The notes: generated by a model from the letters alone, not told the origin. Positions 50,938-58,161 are shown, counted from the first letter of the stretch. The stretch: 64,000 bases of DNA from CAZLDI01 sp964558415 (GCA_964558415.1 CAZLDI010000001.1:186001-250000), one strand, 5' to 3'. Numbers and translations are program-made.

Positions 50938-52113
50938 ATGGATTTTCGCTTCACCCAGGAAGAAGAAGGCTTTCGCACGGAGGTGCAGACGTTCCTCAAG
51001 AAGGAGCTGACGCCGGGCTGGGACGAACAGTTCGACACCGAGACGGAAGTCGGCGTGATGGAGCAGGGCGGGTTCGCGAAGCAGTTCAACAAGAAGCTGG
51101 CCGACCGCAACTGGCTGGCGCTGCCCTGGCCGAAGGAGTACGGCGGCTCTGGCGCCACGGTGATGCAGCAGGTGATCTACAACGAAGAGATGGCCTACAC
51201 GGGCGCTCCAACAGGCTTCAACATGGGTATCGCCTGGGTGGGCCCCTCGCTGATGATCTACGGCACGGACGAGCAGAAGCAGGACTTCCTGCCGCGTATC
51301 ACCAGCCTGGAGCACATCTGGTGCACGCTGTATTCAGAGCCCGCTTCCGGCTCCGACCTCGCGTCCCTGCAGACCCGCGCGGTGAAGGACGGCGATGATT
51401 ACGTGATCAACGGCCAGAAGATATGGACCAGCGGCGCGCACCGCTCCAACTGGGGCTGGCTGGCGGCGCGTACGGACTTCGACGCGCCGAAGCACAAGGG
51501 GATCAGCATGTTCCTGGTGCCCATGGACGCGCCCGGCATCAGCATCCGTCCGCTCGTGAACATGGCGGGGGCGCACGGCTTCAACGAGGTGTTCTTCGAG
51601 GACGTACGCATTCCCGCGAAGTACCTCGTTGGACAGGAGAACATGGGCTGGTACCAGCTCGCCGTCGCGTTAGACTTCGAGCGCTCCTCGATCGCCGGTT
51701 CCGCGCGGGCGAGGCGCTGGTGGGAAGACCTCGTGAAGTTCGGCGTCGAGAACCCGCCGTTCGTGCAGACGAAGCCTGAGGTGCGCCACCGGTTGGCCGA
51801 GGTCAGCATCGAGATCGACATCGCGAAGTACCTCTCGTACCGCGTCGCCTCGCTGCAGCAGGCCGGGAAGATTCCGAACTACGAAGCGACGATCGCCAAG
51901 CTCTATTCGTCGGAGCTGGGGCAGCGGCTGGCGCGCACGGGCATGGACCTGCTGGGCATGTACGGGCAGCTTCACCCGAAGAGCAAGTACGCCCACCTCA
52001 AGGGCCGCATGGAGCGCTACTACCAGTTCAGCGTGGCGGAGACCGTCGCCGGCGGCACCAGCGAGATCATGCGCAGCGTGGCCGCGATACGCGGGCTGGG
52101 CCTGCCGCGGTAG
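50938..52113 (+). CDS. Acyl-CoA dehydrogenase
   Basis: A 391-residue FAD enzyme: N-terminal RFTQEEEGFRTEVQTFL, FAD/substrate loop LYSEPASGSDLASLQTRA, NGQKIWTSGAH and the C-terminal ETVAGGTSEIMRSV. The position of the catalytic Glu in the usual place (EGTSQ in the other copy) is replaced by the AGGTSE context, typical of a different subfamily. GGAAGGAG precedes the ATG. Fatty-acid or branched acyl substrate unknown. Confidence 0.92.
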   Translation: MDFRFTQEEEGFRTEVQTFLKKELTPGWDEQFDTETEVGVMEQGGFAKQFNKKLADRNWLALPWPKEYGGSGATVMQQVIYNEEMAYTGAPTGFNMGIAWVGPSLMIYGTDEQKQDFLPRITSLEHIWCTLYSEPASGSDLASLQTRAVKDGDDYVINGQKIWTSGAHRSNWGWLAARTDFDAPKHKGISMFLVPMDAPGISIRPLVNMAGAHGFNEVFFEDVRIPAKYLVGQENMGWYQLAVALDFERSSIAGSARARRWWEDLVKFGVENPPFVQTKPEVRHRLAEVSIEIDIAKYLSYRVASLQQAGKIPNYEATIAKLYSSELGQRLARTGMDLLGMYGQLHPKSKYAHLKGRMERYYQFSVAETVAGGTSEIMRSVAAIRGLGLPR

Positions 52114-52174
52114 ATCACCGAACTCGAAAATCGTGCGTTAGGTCGGTGCCCGAGTCTGCCCCGTGGAGCCGGAT

Positions 52175-52828
52175 ATGCGTGACGTGAGACGCTGGCGGAG
52201 GCACTACAACCGCTCCGCTCGCAGCTACGACTGGAAGGAGTTCCTCTGGTCGTTCCTGCTCGGCTACTCCGACCGCAAGGAGCGCCTGCGCATGGTGAGG
52301 CGGCTGCGGCTGAAGCCCGGCGCGGCGCTGCTGGAAGTCAGCGCCGGCACCGGCACAAACCTGCTGCTGGCCGCGCCTCTCCTCGCAACCGACGGACGGA
52401 TCGTGGCGCAGGACATCTCGCGGGGAATGCTGGAGGAGTGCCGCGCCAAGCTCCAGCGGAAGGGCATCGCGGCTGAGTACGCGGAGAGCGACGCCGCACA
52501 GCTGCCGTTCGTCGACGCGGCGTTCGACGCTGTGCTCAGCTTCGGCGGCGTCACGATGTTCGGCGATAGACAGAGGGCTATCGACGAGATGGCCCGGGTG
52601 GCGAAGCCGGGGGCGCGCATCGTCATCGGCGACATCGGCCTGCCGGCGAAGCGACGGTCGTCGCCGTTCGGCAGGGGCATACTCCTGGTCAACGCCCGCT
52701 ACGGCGAAGACCCGCCGCTCGACATGTTGCCGGACGGCCTCACAGACCTGCGTTTAACGTGGTTCCGCGGCGAGACCTGCTACGTGCTCGATTTCACGAA
52801 GCCGGTTGGGCGCAAGAAAAAGGGGTAG
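52175..52828 (+). CDS. SAM-dependent methyltransferase (UbiE-like)
   Basis: About 217 residues: N-terminal RRHYNRSARSYDWKEF, motif I LLEVSAGTGTNLL, then AQDISRGML, DAAFDAVLSFGGVTM and ARIVIGDIG. The motif I Gly is partly replaced by Ser-Ala. ATG 52175 is preceded by GGAG; GTG 52163 is an alternative. Substrate unknown. Confidence 0.85.
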   Translation: MRDVRRWRRHYNRSARSYDWKEFLWSFLLGYSDRKERLRMVRRLRLKPGAALLEVSAGTGTNLLLAAPLLATDGRIVAQDISRGMLEECRAKLQRKGIAAEYAESDAAQLPFVDAAFDAVLSFGGVTMFGDRQRAIDEMARVAKPGARIVIGDIGLPAKRRSSPFGRGILLVNARYGEDPPLDMLPDGLTDLRLTWFRGETCYVLDFTKPVGRKKKG

Positions 52829-52873
52829 GCGATCCCCGTCGCCACCGCCACAGCTCCGAGTGACACTTGACTC

Positions 52874-52903
52874 TTGTTGACAGGCTTTCTTGCGTCGTAT
52901 CTT
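52874..52903 (+). promoter_or_regulatory. Promoter of tRNA-like gene 1
   Basis: TTGTTG (52874-52879), 18 bases, TATCTT (52898-52903), about 25 bases before the RNA's folded 5' end. Matching elements occur in copy 2 (TTGTCC, 18 bases, TATTTT), supporting function. Confidence 0.5.
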
Positions 52904-52928
52904 CCGCATCGAGCGAGAGCGCAAAGGT

Positions 52929-53014
52929 GGAGAGTGAACTGCGCGAGTGCGCGGCTCCGCTTGACAACCGGATGGTCCGCTACGGCGGATGGGGTGCGAG
53001 TCCCCCGCTCTCCG
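52929..53014 (+). tRNA. tRNA-like gene 1: class II, 8/4 acceptor/T helix, anticodon GAC (allo-tRNA/tRNA-Sec-like)
   Basis: Folds completely. Acceptor GGAGAGTG with CGCTCTCC (8 bp), D stem CTGCGC/GCGCGG (6 bp) with 4-base loop GAGT, anticodon arm with 4 bp and loop TTGACAA (U33 present, anticodon GAC), variable arm TCCGC/GCGGA (5 bp), T stem GGGG/CCCC (4 bp) with loop TGCGAGT, discriminator G, no encoded CCA. The 8+4 acceptor domain, 6-bp D stem and long variable arm are those of tRNA-Sec and of the serine-accepting allo-tRNAs described in bacteria, not of a valine tRNA. One C-C mismatch tops the anticodon stem. Could instead be a structured non-coding RNA of tRNA origin. Confidence 0.7.
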
Positions 53015-53074
53015 CTCCCGGCCCCTGACGACATCCTGCTTGACAATCGACCACGCGCGGGCGAAAATGCTTAT

Positions 53075-53082
53075 GGTTGTCA
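53075..53082 (+). other. Anticodon-loop complement in trailer of tRNA-like gene 1
   Basis: GGTTGTCA is the exact complement of TGACAACC at 52962-52969, which spans the anticodon and its 3' side. The equivalent element of copy 2 changes in step with its anticodon loop. Confidence 0.55.
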
Positions 53083-53109
53083 GGCGGCGCTGCCACACGT
53101 GGCGGTTAA

Positions 53110-53139
53110 GAGCAAGCCCAGCGCTTGCTCTTTCTTTTT
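53110..53139 (+). terminator. Rho-independent terminator of tRNA-like gene 1
   Basis: GAGCAAGC/GCTTGCTC stem (8 bp), loop CCAGC, then TTTCTTTTT. Plus-strand direction only. Confidence 0.85.
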
Positions 53140-53146
53140 CAGCTTC

Positions 53147-53271
53147 CTACCTCAAACTCCGCGGATAACGCCGCACGAAGTCGAACACCCGCCACGAGCG
53201 CACCCTCACGCTGATCCGTACCTGGCGTTTCACGCGTAGTTGCCCAAAGTAGGCGTCCGTCGCCGGCCCGC
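53147..53271 (-). pseudogene. Duplicated C-terminal tail of a PPOX gene
   Basis: Minus-strand codons read QLRVKRQVRISV, then SWRVFDFVRRYPRSLR and a stop, matching the end of the PPOX gene at 53552. Only the last 35-40 codons are present; it was carried along with the tandem RNA duplication. Confidence 0.75.
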
Positions 53272-53290
53272 CGCGAGTGACACCCGGCTC

Positions 53291-53320
53291 TTGTCCGCAC
53301 CCTTTCCTATGTCGTATTTT
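53291..53320 (+). promoter_or_regulatory. Promoter of tRNA-like gene 2
   Basis: TTGTCC (53291-53296), 18 bases, TATTTT (53315-53320), about 26 bases before the folded 5' end. Confidence 0.5.
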
Positions 53321-53346
53321 CCGCAGCGAGCGAAGAGCGCACCGTG

Positions 53347-53432
53347 CGAGAGTGAACCACGCAAGTGCGTGGCGCCGTCTGATACACGGATGGTCCGCCT
53401 CGGCGGATGGGGTGCGAGTCCCCCGCTCTCCG
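53347..53432 (+). tRNA. tRNA-like gene 2: class II, 8/4-type, anticodon GAU (allo-tRNA/tRNA-Sec-like)
   Basis: Same fold as gene 1, 418 bases upstream. D stem CCACGC/GCGTGG has compensatory changes against CTGCGC/GCGCGG; loop AAGT. Anticodon loop CTGATAC (anticodon GAU), variable arm TCCGC/GCGGA with loop CTCG, T arm GGGG-TGCGAGT-CCCC, discriminator G. Seven of eight acceptor pairs form; the terminal pair is C-C. Preservation of stems despite sequence change argues for selection on structure. Isoleucine tRNAs have short variable arms, so the GAU anticodon does not mean an ordinary tRNA-Ile. Confidence 0.65.
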
Positions 53433-53482
53433 CTCTGTCATACCAGCCTTGACGACAGCGCCAAATGAAGCGAGAATAAACT

Positions 53483-53490
53483 TGTATCAG
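53483..53490 (+). other. Anticodon-loop complement in trailer of tRNA-like gene 2
   Basis: TGTATCAG is the exact complement of CTGATACA at 53379-53386. Relative to copy 1, three base pairs have changed on both sides. Confidence 0.55.
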
Positions 53491-53516
53491 GCGGCGCTGC
53501 CACTCGTGGCGGTTGA

Positions 53517-53546
53517 GAGCAAGCCCAGCGCTTGCTCTTTCTTTTT
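53517..53546 (+). terminator. Rho-independent terminator of tRNA-like gene 2
   Basis: Same GAGCAAGC/GCTTGCTC hairpin with loop CCAGC and TTTCTTTTT. It ends 6 bases before the convergent PPOX stop codon. Confidence 0.85.
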
Positions 53547-53551
53547 GGCCG

Positions 53552-54021
53552 CTACCTCAAACTCCGCGGATAACGCCGCACGAAGTCGAACGCCCGCCAG
53601 GACCGCACCCCCACGCTGATCCGTACCTGGCGCTTCACGCGTAGCTGCGCGAGGTAGGCTTCCGTCGCGGGTCCAAGGTAGCGGCGCACGATGTCCGGGT
53701 ACTCCGGCGCCATCCCCTCCACTTCCTCCAGGCTTGCGTCGCCGTCGATCAGCAGCACCTTGTACGGCGGGGCGCTCGAATCGATCGTGAGCGCGACCGC
53801 GCCGTTGGCGGCCAGCGCTCGCGCCTTCTCCGCCTACGGGCCTGTGATCATCACGATTTCCGCGTGCCCGTTCTGTCCGCTCCGGTGCGCGAACCAGATC
53901 GGCACCACGCGCGGGCGGCCGTCCAGGCCCACGTAAGCGAGGCGGGCCAGGTTCACGCCCTCCAACAGCGAAGCGACAACGGGTCGTCAAGCGATAGCGC
54001 AATCACAGCGGGCGAAATCAT
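53552..54021 (-). pseudogene. PPOX-family (F420/FMN-binding split-barrel) protein gene, broken by frameshift and TAG
   Basis: Starts at ATG 54021 with GAGG upstream: MISPAVIALSLDDP, then one base is missing near 53980. The protein resumes as VASLLEGVNLARLAYVGLDG and RVVPIWFAHRS in another frame. A TAG at 53835-53833 interrupts VMITGP and AEKARALAANG. The end, RSWRAFDFVRRYPRSLR, is intact. Two independent lesions mark a pseudogene or poor local sequence. Convergent with tRNA-like gene 2. Confidence 0.82.
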
Positions 54022-54278
54022 ATCACGAGGCCTCACGAATCGGGTCCCATATTTCGTGGTACTCACAAACGACAGAACGGTATGTCACCCTTGAGCGCAG
54101 CGAAGGGTCTGTCCGTAGGTAGCGCATGTCCGGGCGACTGAACGTCCGGGACACTCAAGGTCCGGGCATCGCCGACGATGCCATAAGGTCGATTGGCGGC
54201 CCAGCGCGGGCAGCGCCCCATCTCTCATCCCACGCAACGGGCCGACGGCTTCGGTCCAGGCGTCGCGAAATAGACCGA

Positions 54279-54300
54279 GGCCGGGTCTTGCGACCCGGCC
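54279..54300 (-). terminator. Hairpin downstream of hsp20, possible terminator
   Basis: GGCCGGGTC/GACCCGGCC, 9 bp with loop TTGC, 28 bases past the hsp20 stop. The following minus-strand bases contain only a weak T-run. Confidence 0.55.
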
Positions 54301-54327
54301 CCTGCCACGATTCCCTGCGGGCGGAAT

Positions 54328-54774
54328 CTAGTTGGCGTTGATGTCCGTTGCCGTGATCTTGATCGTCTTCGGGCGGGCCTCTTCGACCTTCGGCAAGGTG
54401 ACTGTCAGGACGCCGTCCTGGAACGTCGCCTCAGCCTTGTCGTGGTCCACCTTGCTGGGCAGCGGCACCGACCGCGCGAACGCGCCGTAGCGGATCTCGC
54501 GCTGGTAGTAGTTCTCGCCCTCGCTGGTGTCCTCAGTCTTCTTCTCGCCCTTGACGGTCAGCACATCGTCCTCGACGGAGATGTCGACGTCGGCGGCGGC
54601 GACGCCCGGAAGCGAGGCCTTGACGACGACGGCGGTGTCGGTCTCCGAGAGATCGACAGGGAACGTCAGCGCCAGGTCACTCCTGCGGTAGGTGCGCACG
54701 CCGGGGAACTCCCCGAAAGCGCGCCGCAGCCCGCTGAAGTCGGCGAAGGGGTCCCATCGTACCAGTGTTCTCAT
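54328..54774 (-). CDS. Hsp20/alpha-crystallin small heat-shock protein
   Basis: ATP-independent holdase chaperone of 148 residues. N-terminal RWDPFADFSGLRRAFGE, then the alpha-crystallin domain: FPVDLSETDTAVVVKASLPG, VLTVKGEKK, ARSVPLPSKVD and the late GVLTVTLPK. A short C-terminal extension carries ITATDIN (an I-x-I-like motif is weak). AAGGAGGT precedes the ATG. Divergent from dnaJ with a shared control region. Confidence 0.95.
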   Translation of the reverse strand: MRTLVRWDPFADFSGLRRAFGEFPGVRTYRRSDLALTFPVDLSETDTAVVVKASLPGVAAADVDISVEDDVLTVKGEKKTEDTSEGENYYQREIRYGAFARSVPLPSKVDHDKAEATFQDGVLTVTLPKVEEARPKTIKITATDINAN

Positions 54775-54839
54775 TTGGATCGTACCTCCTTGAATTAGCT
54801 CTGCCGCGAGGTGGACCCTCGCGACTCGTTTCTGATGGC

Positions 54840-54868
54840 ATTGTAGATGGGCACTGCGCTCTTGTCAA
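54840..54868 (-). promoter_or_regulatory. hsp20 promoter
   Basis: Minus-strand TTG ACA (54868-54863), exactly 17 bases, TACAAT (54845-54840). A 13-base palindrome overlaps the -35. Confidence 0.75.
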
Positions 54869-54891
54869 TAGTATTGATAGTCCTTCTATCA
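54866..54891. promoter_or_regulatory. Palindromes between hsp20 and dnaJ
   Basis: TCAATAGTATTGA (54866-54878) and GATAG-TCCTT-CTATC (54877-54891) lie side by side, the first over the hsp20 -35. Neither matches the CIRCE or HAIR consensus. Confidence 0.5.
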
Positions 54892-54910
54892 GTTATTCTC
54901 ATGTAGCTCG

Positions 54911-54939
54911 TTGACTCGCGGCCGCGAGGGCCGTACAAT
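54911..54939 (+). promoter_or_regulatory. dnaJ promoter
   Basis: TTGACT (54911-54916), 17 bases, TACAAT (54934-54939), 12 bases before the ATG. Confidence 0.72.
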
Positions 54940-54951
54940 ACCCACAGAAAC

Positions 54952-56019
54952 ATGGCACGTGATCTCTACGAAACCCTCGGACTCAAGCGGGCTGCCTCCG
55001 AAAGGGAGATCAAGCAGGCCTATCGCCGGCTCGCCCGCAAGCACCACCCGGACGTCAACCCGGGCGACAAGGGGGCTGAGGCGCGCTTCAAGGAGATAAA
55101 CAACGCCTACGAAGTGCTCTCCGACGCAGGCAAGCGCGCAAAGTACGACCGTTACGGCGAGCGCTGGGAGCAGGCGGAGGCGTTCGAGAAGGCCCGATCA
55201 GCCCAGGGTGGATTCGGCGGCCAGAGCGGAGATTTCCAGAGCTTCAGTTTCGACCTCGGCGACCTGCTCAGGCGCGGTGGCGGAGGCGGCAGCGGGGGAG
55301 GCTTCGAGAACGTCTTCGACATGTTCCGCGGTTCACGCGGCGGCGGCCACCCGTCCGGCCCCGCGCGCGGCCAGAACGTGGAGTACACGACCGAGATCAC
55401 GCTGGAGGAGGCGTACGCCGGCACCACGCGGACGGTGCAGCTCCAGAGCCGCGAGCCCTGCGTCACCTGCAGCGGCAGCGGCCAGATCGCCGGCGCGGTC
55501 TGCCACCTCTGCCAGGGGCAGGGGACGCTTACGCGCGACAAGCGCCTGGAGGTCAAGATACCGCCCGGCGCGAAAGATGGCACCCGCGTGCGCCTGGCGC
55601 GCGAAGGCGCAGCCGGCGCCGGCGCCGGCGCGCGCGGCGACCTGTACGTAGCTGTGAAAGTGCGCCCCCACCCGCGCTTCGAACGCCGCGGAGACGACCT
55701 TGTGACCGAAGTCCCGGTGCCGTTGGACGACGCCGTCCTCGGCGGCGAGGTGGAAGTCCAGACCCTCAACGGCAAGACGATCGCCCTCAAGGTCCCACCG
55801 CTCACCCAGAACGGCCGCAGCATCAAGCTCGCCGGCCTCGGCATGCCCCGCCTCGACGGCGGCAAGGCGTCAAAGGGGCACGCCCAGACGGGCGGCCGTC
55901 CAGCCGGGGACCTGCTCGCGAGGGTGCGCGTATCGCTCCCCGAAGAGCTCTCCGACCGCCAGCGCGAGCTGTTCGAGGAGTTGCGGGCCGAGCGCCAGAA
56001 CGGGCAGGCGAAGACATGA
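54952..56019 (+). CDS. dnaJ: DnaJ/CbpA-type co-chaperone with half zinc finger
   Basis: Hsp40 stimulating DnaK ATPase. J domain (HHPDVNPG contains the HPD motif), a Gly/Phe-rich linker, then only two CxxCxGxG repeats (CVTCSGSG and CHLCQGQG) instead of the four of true DnaJ, so just one zinc site can form. C-terminal substrate-binding domains follow (KIPPGAKDGTRVRLA, VPLDDAVLGGEVEV). At 355 residues it lies between DnaJ and CbpA. No ribosome site; the mRNA is nearly leaderless. Confidence 0.93.
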   Translation: MARDLYETLGLKRAASEREIKQAYRRLARKHHPDVNPGDKGAEARFKEINNAYEVLSDAGKRAKYDRYGERWEQAEAFEKARSAQGGFGGQSGDFQSFSFDLGDLLRRGGGGGSGGGFENVFDMFRGSRGGGHPSGPARGQNVEYTTEITLEEAYAGTTRTVQLQSREPCVTCSGSGQIAGAVCHLCQGQGTLTRDKRLEVKIPPGAKDGTRVRLAREGAAGAGAGARGDLYVAVKVRPHPRFERRGDDLVTEVPVPLDDAVLGGEVEVQTLNGKTIALKVPPLTQNGRSIKLAGLGMPRLDGGKASKGHAQTGGRPAGDLLARVRVSLPEELSDRQRELFEELRAERQNGQAKT

Positions 56020-56849
56020 GCGAAGGCAGAACGCGAAAGGCAGAGCAACCGATGGGGATGACTTGGTATGAGAACCAAAGGACCCGAGACGACAAGAGCC
56101 GCAAGGAGTCGGAGTCGCTGCTTGGGCCGGAGAGAGAAGTCTTCGCCGAGTTCATGGGGCTCACTGCTAGTTGTTTGGACGCAGTCTTCGACAGTGACCA
56201 GGTGAACCGACTCGACGTGAGACGCTTAATCGAGTTCGGAAATCATGCATTTAACCTTATCTGGTCAGCGTGGGATGAGATGCTTTGTGGACGCTATGAC
56301 GCTTCTCAAGGGCACCTCCGGAGTATAAGCGACTCCCGCGAGTTCATTATGGCGATCTTTGCACAACCAGAAATAGCTGATCGGTTGGGGAGTGACACAA
56401 AGGATGTCCATCTTGCTCGCCGGGTTGCCCGCGACGCGCTAAATTCAGACGGGGCGAGGCGCGGTACCGAGCTATTTGGCGTATTGAGGGATAGTGCCAA
56501 GCGCCTTCAACCCCTGGCCCACGTCTCCCACCAGGTAGCAGGCACACTCGCGATCCACGCCGATCGTAGCGGCAATGTGGTCCTCGTGAGGCTGGGGGGG
56601 CATGTATCTCCCGTCACCTTGCGCCTGGTTGCCATCCCGCTGGCGGTAGATGCCGCCCATCTTTTTGCCCTTTTGTCCGGCGCATTGCTCGACCTCACGT
56701 CGACGAGCCAGGACGCATGGAAACTAGCTGTGGCAGCCGCGCAAGCTAGGACAAGTTTACTCGCCGACGAGATCAACAAAATACGCGCTGAGGCTGGGCC
56801 GCCAGCCTCAGCATTGCGATTCATCGCTACGAATGCCGTGAGCGACTGA
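56016..56849 (+). CDS. Orphan protein of unknown function, AT-richer than its neighbours
   Basis: A 277-residue mainly helical protein; central HAFNLIWSAWDEMLCGRYDA, SISDSREFIMAIFA. No family recognised. Its codons and base composition are visibly more AT-rich than the flanking dnaJ and HtrA-like genes, suggesting recent acquisition into the operon. Overlaps dnaJ by ATGA and precedes the protease gene by 16 bases. Confidence 0.75.
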   Translation: MSEGRTRKAEQPMGMTWYENQRTRDDKSRKESESLLGPEREVFAEFMGLTASCLDAVFDSDQVNRLDVRRLIEFGNHAFNLIWSAWDEMLCGRYDASQGHLRSISDSREFIMAIFAQPEIADRLGSDTKDVHLARRVARDALNSDGARRGTELFGVLRDSAKRLQPLAHVSHQVAGTLAIHADRSGNVVLVRLGGHVSPVTLRLVAIPLAVDAAHLFALLSGALLDLTSTSQDAWKLAVAAAQARTSLLADEINKIRAEAGPPASALRFIATNAVSD

Positions 56850-56865
56850 TGGACAGGGTCGAGGC

Positions 56866-57795
56866 GTGACTACCACCCAACGCGATCCCCTCGACGCCTA
56901 CTCCCAGGCCGTCTCCAGCGCCGCCGAGCGCGCGGGCCCCGCCGTGGTCCGCGTCGAGAGCGCGGGGGCGCGAAAGCGGCAGGGTGGCCAGGGCTCCGGC
57001 GTCCTTTTCGACTCCGCCGGCCGCGTGCTCACGAATGAACACGTCGTCCGCGGCGGCGCTTCGCTTCGCGTGGTGCTGCCCGACGGGCGCTCCTTCCCGG
57101 CGGCCGTCGAAGGCGCCGACCCGCGGCTGGACCTCGCCGTACTGCGCCTGCCGGACGCCGGGCATAGCCTGCCCGTGGCGCAGCTCCACGCCGGCGCGCT
57201 TCGCGTGGGACAGCTCGTAGTCGCCATCGGCAACCCGTTCGGGCTCAGCTGGACTGTCACCGCGGGCGTGGTCAGCGCGCTCGGCCGCACGCTGCCCGTC
57301 TCGCGCGGCGTCGAGCTGACCGACCTGATCCAGACAGACGTTCCGATCAACCCCGGCAACTCGGGCGGGCCGCTCGTAGACGCCCAGGGCAGGGTAGTCG
57401 GCATCACGACGGCGATGATGCCGTATGCGCGCGGGCTCGGCTTCGCGGTCCCCGTCACTACAGTGCTCGGCGCCATAGCCCGCTTCGAGCAGGCGCGACG
57501 CCGGGACGGCCACAGACTGGGGATCAGCGGCATGACCTACGCCCTCGACGCCCGCCTCAGGCGCGAGCACGGCCTCGCGCAGGCGAGCGGCGTCCTCGTG
57601 CTGGAGATCATCTCCGGTTCGCCCGCCGCCGGCGCCAGCCTGCGCCCGCAGGACGTGATCGTCTCCATTGGCGGACAGGCCGTTGCCGCCGCCACACAGA
57701 TCAGCGCGCGCGTCAAGCAGGCCGCGACCGGAGAAGCGCTGGACATCGGCTTCCTGCGCGCCGGCCGCCTCGGCCACACGAAGGCGGTGATATAG
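56866..57795 (+). CDS. HtrA/DegP-like trypsin-fold protease with PDZ domain
   Basis: A 309-residue S1C serine protease without a signal peptide, so probably cytoplasmic. Catalytic triad: His in TNEHVV, Asp in DPRLDLAVL and Ser in NPGNSGGPLV. One PDZ domain (GVLVLEIISGSPAAGASLRPQDVIV) binds exposed C-termini. GTG start. Its position between dnaJ and hspR suggests misfolded-protein turnover. Confidence 0.93.
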   Translation: MTTTQRDPLDAYSQAVSSAAERAGPAVVRVESAGARKRQGGQGSGVLFDSAGRVLTNEHVVRGGASLRVVLPDGRSFPAAVEGADPRLDLAVLRLPDAGHSLPVAQLHAGALRVGQLVVAIGNPFGLSWTVTAGVVSALGRTLPVSRGVELTDLIQTDVPINPGNSGGPLVDAQGRVVGITTAMMPYARGLGFAVPVTTVLGAIARFEQARRRDGHRLGISGMTYALDARLRREHGLAQASGVLVLEIISGSPAAGASLRPQDVIVSIGGQAVAAATQISARVKQAATGEALDIGFLRAGRLGHTKAVI

Positions 57796-58161
57796 CGATG
57801 CAAGAATCCGATCGCGCCATCCACCACGGGAGTCTCGGTGACCCTCGCCCACAAGTCGTAGGGGCGAGGCTTCGGGCCAGACTGTCGCCTGCCCGGAATC
57901 GCTCGTGATCGGGATCCAACGTTCGGCCGGTGCCCGGGCATTGCGCCTCGCCCTGCCCCTCCGCTCGCGGACAACGCCACGCCGTTCAGGCGATTGTCTC
58001 GAGGCGCCCCCACGGCCAAACGGGAGTGCAGGGGTGCTCCACTGCCGGGGGGCCCGGGGGGTGTCCCCCCGATTAACCTCCCGAGGGCGGGCGGGTGGGA
58101 AGCACAACATCCCGCGGGCACACCGGGGCGGGGCCATCACCCCGATCCGAGAGGTGACACC
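57796..58161. other. Intergenic region of stacked GC-rich hairpins
   Basis: No gene. Holds a GTAGGGGCGAGGC element near 57839, a GGGGGG-TGT-CCCCCC hairpin near 58060-58075 and other dyads. The hairpin may be a dispersed repeat or attenuator before hspR. Confidence 0.45.

Noticed and set aside
52929..53014. Ordinary tRNA-Val or a canonical UCA tRNA-Sec
   Set aside because: Acceptor/T stacking is 8/4 with long variable arm, unlike tRNA-Val; the anticodon is GAC, not UCA, on either strand.
53040..53082. Local hairpin TGACAATC/GGTTGTCA as the only role of the copy 1 trailer complement
   Set aside because: The local partner is not conserved in copy 2, whereas pairing with the anticodon loop is.
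52869..53110. T-box riboswitch
   Set aside because: No T-box AGGGTGG-type sequence or stem I, and no downstream plus-strand gene; the terminator faces a convergent pseudogene.
53487..54002. 171-residue minus-strand ORF over the PPOX region
   Set aside because: Arg/Gly-rich out-of-frame reading; the PPOX protein is recovered in other frames through a frameshift and TAG.
54780..54951. HAIR or CIRCE heat-shock operator
   Set aside because: Neither consensus was found; only unrelated palindromes are present.
57994..58161. N-terminal extension of HspR
   Set aside because: Low-complexity GC-rich hairpin sequence; ATG 58162 has a ribosome site and normal HspR length.
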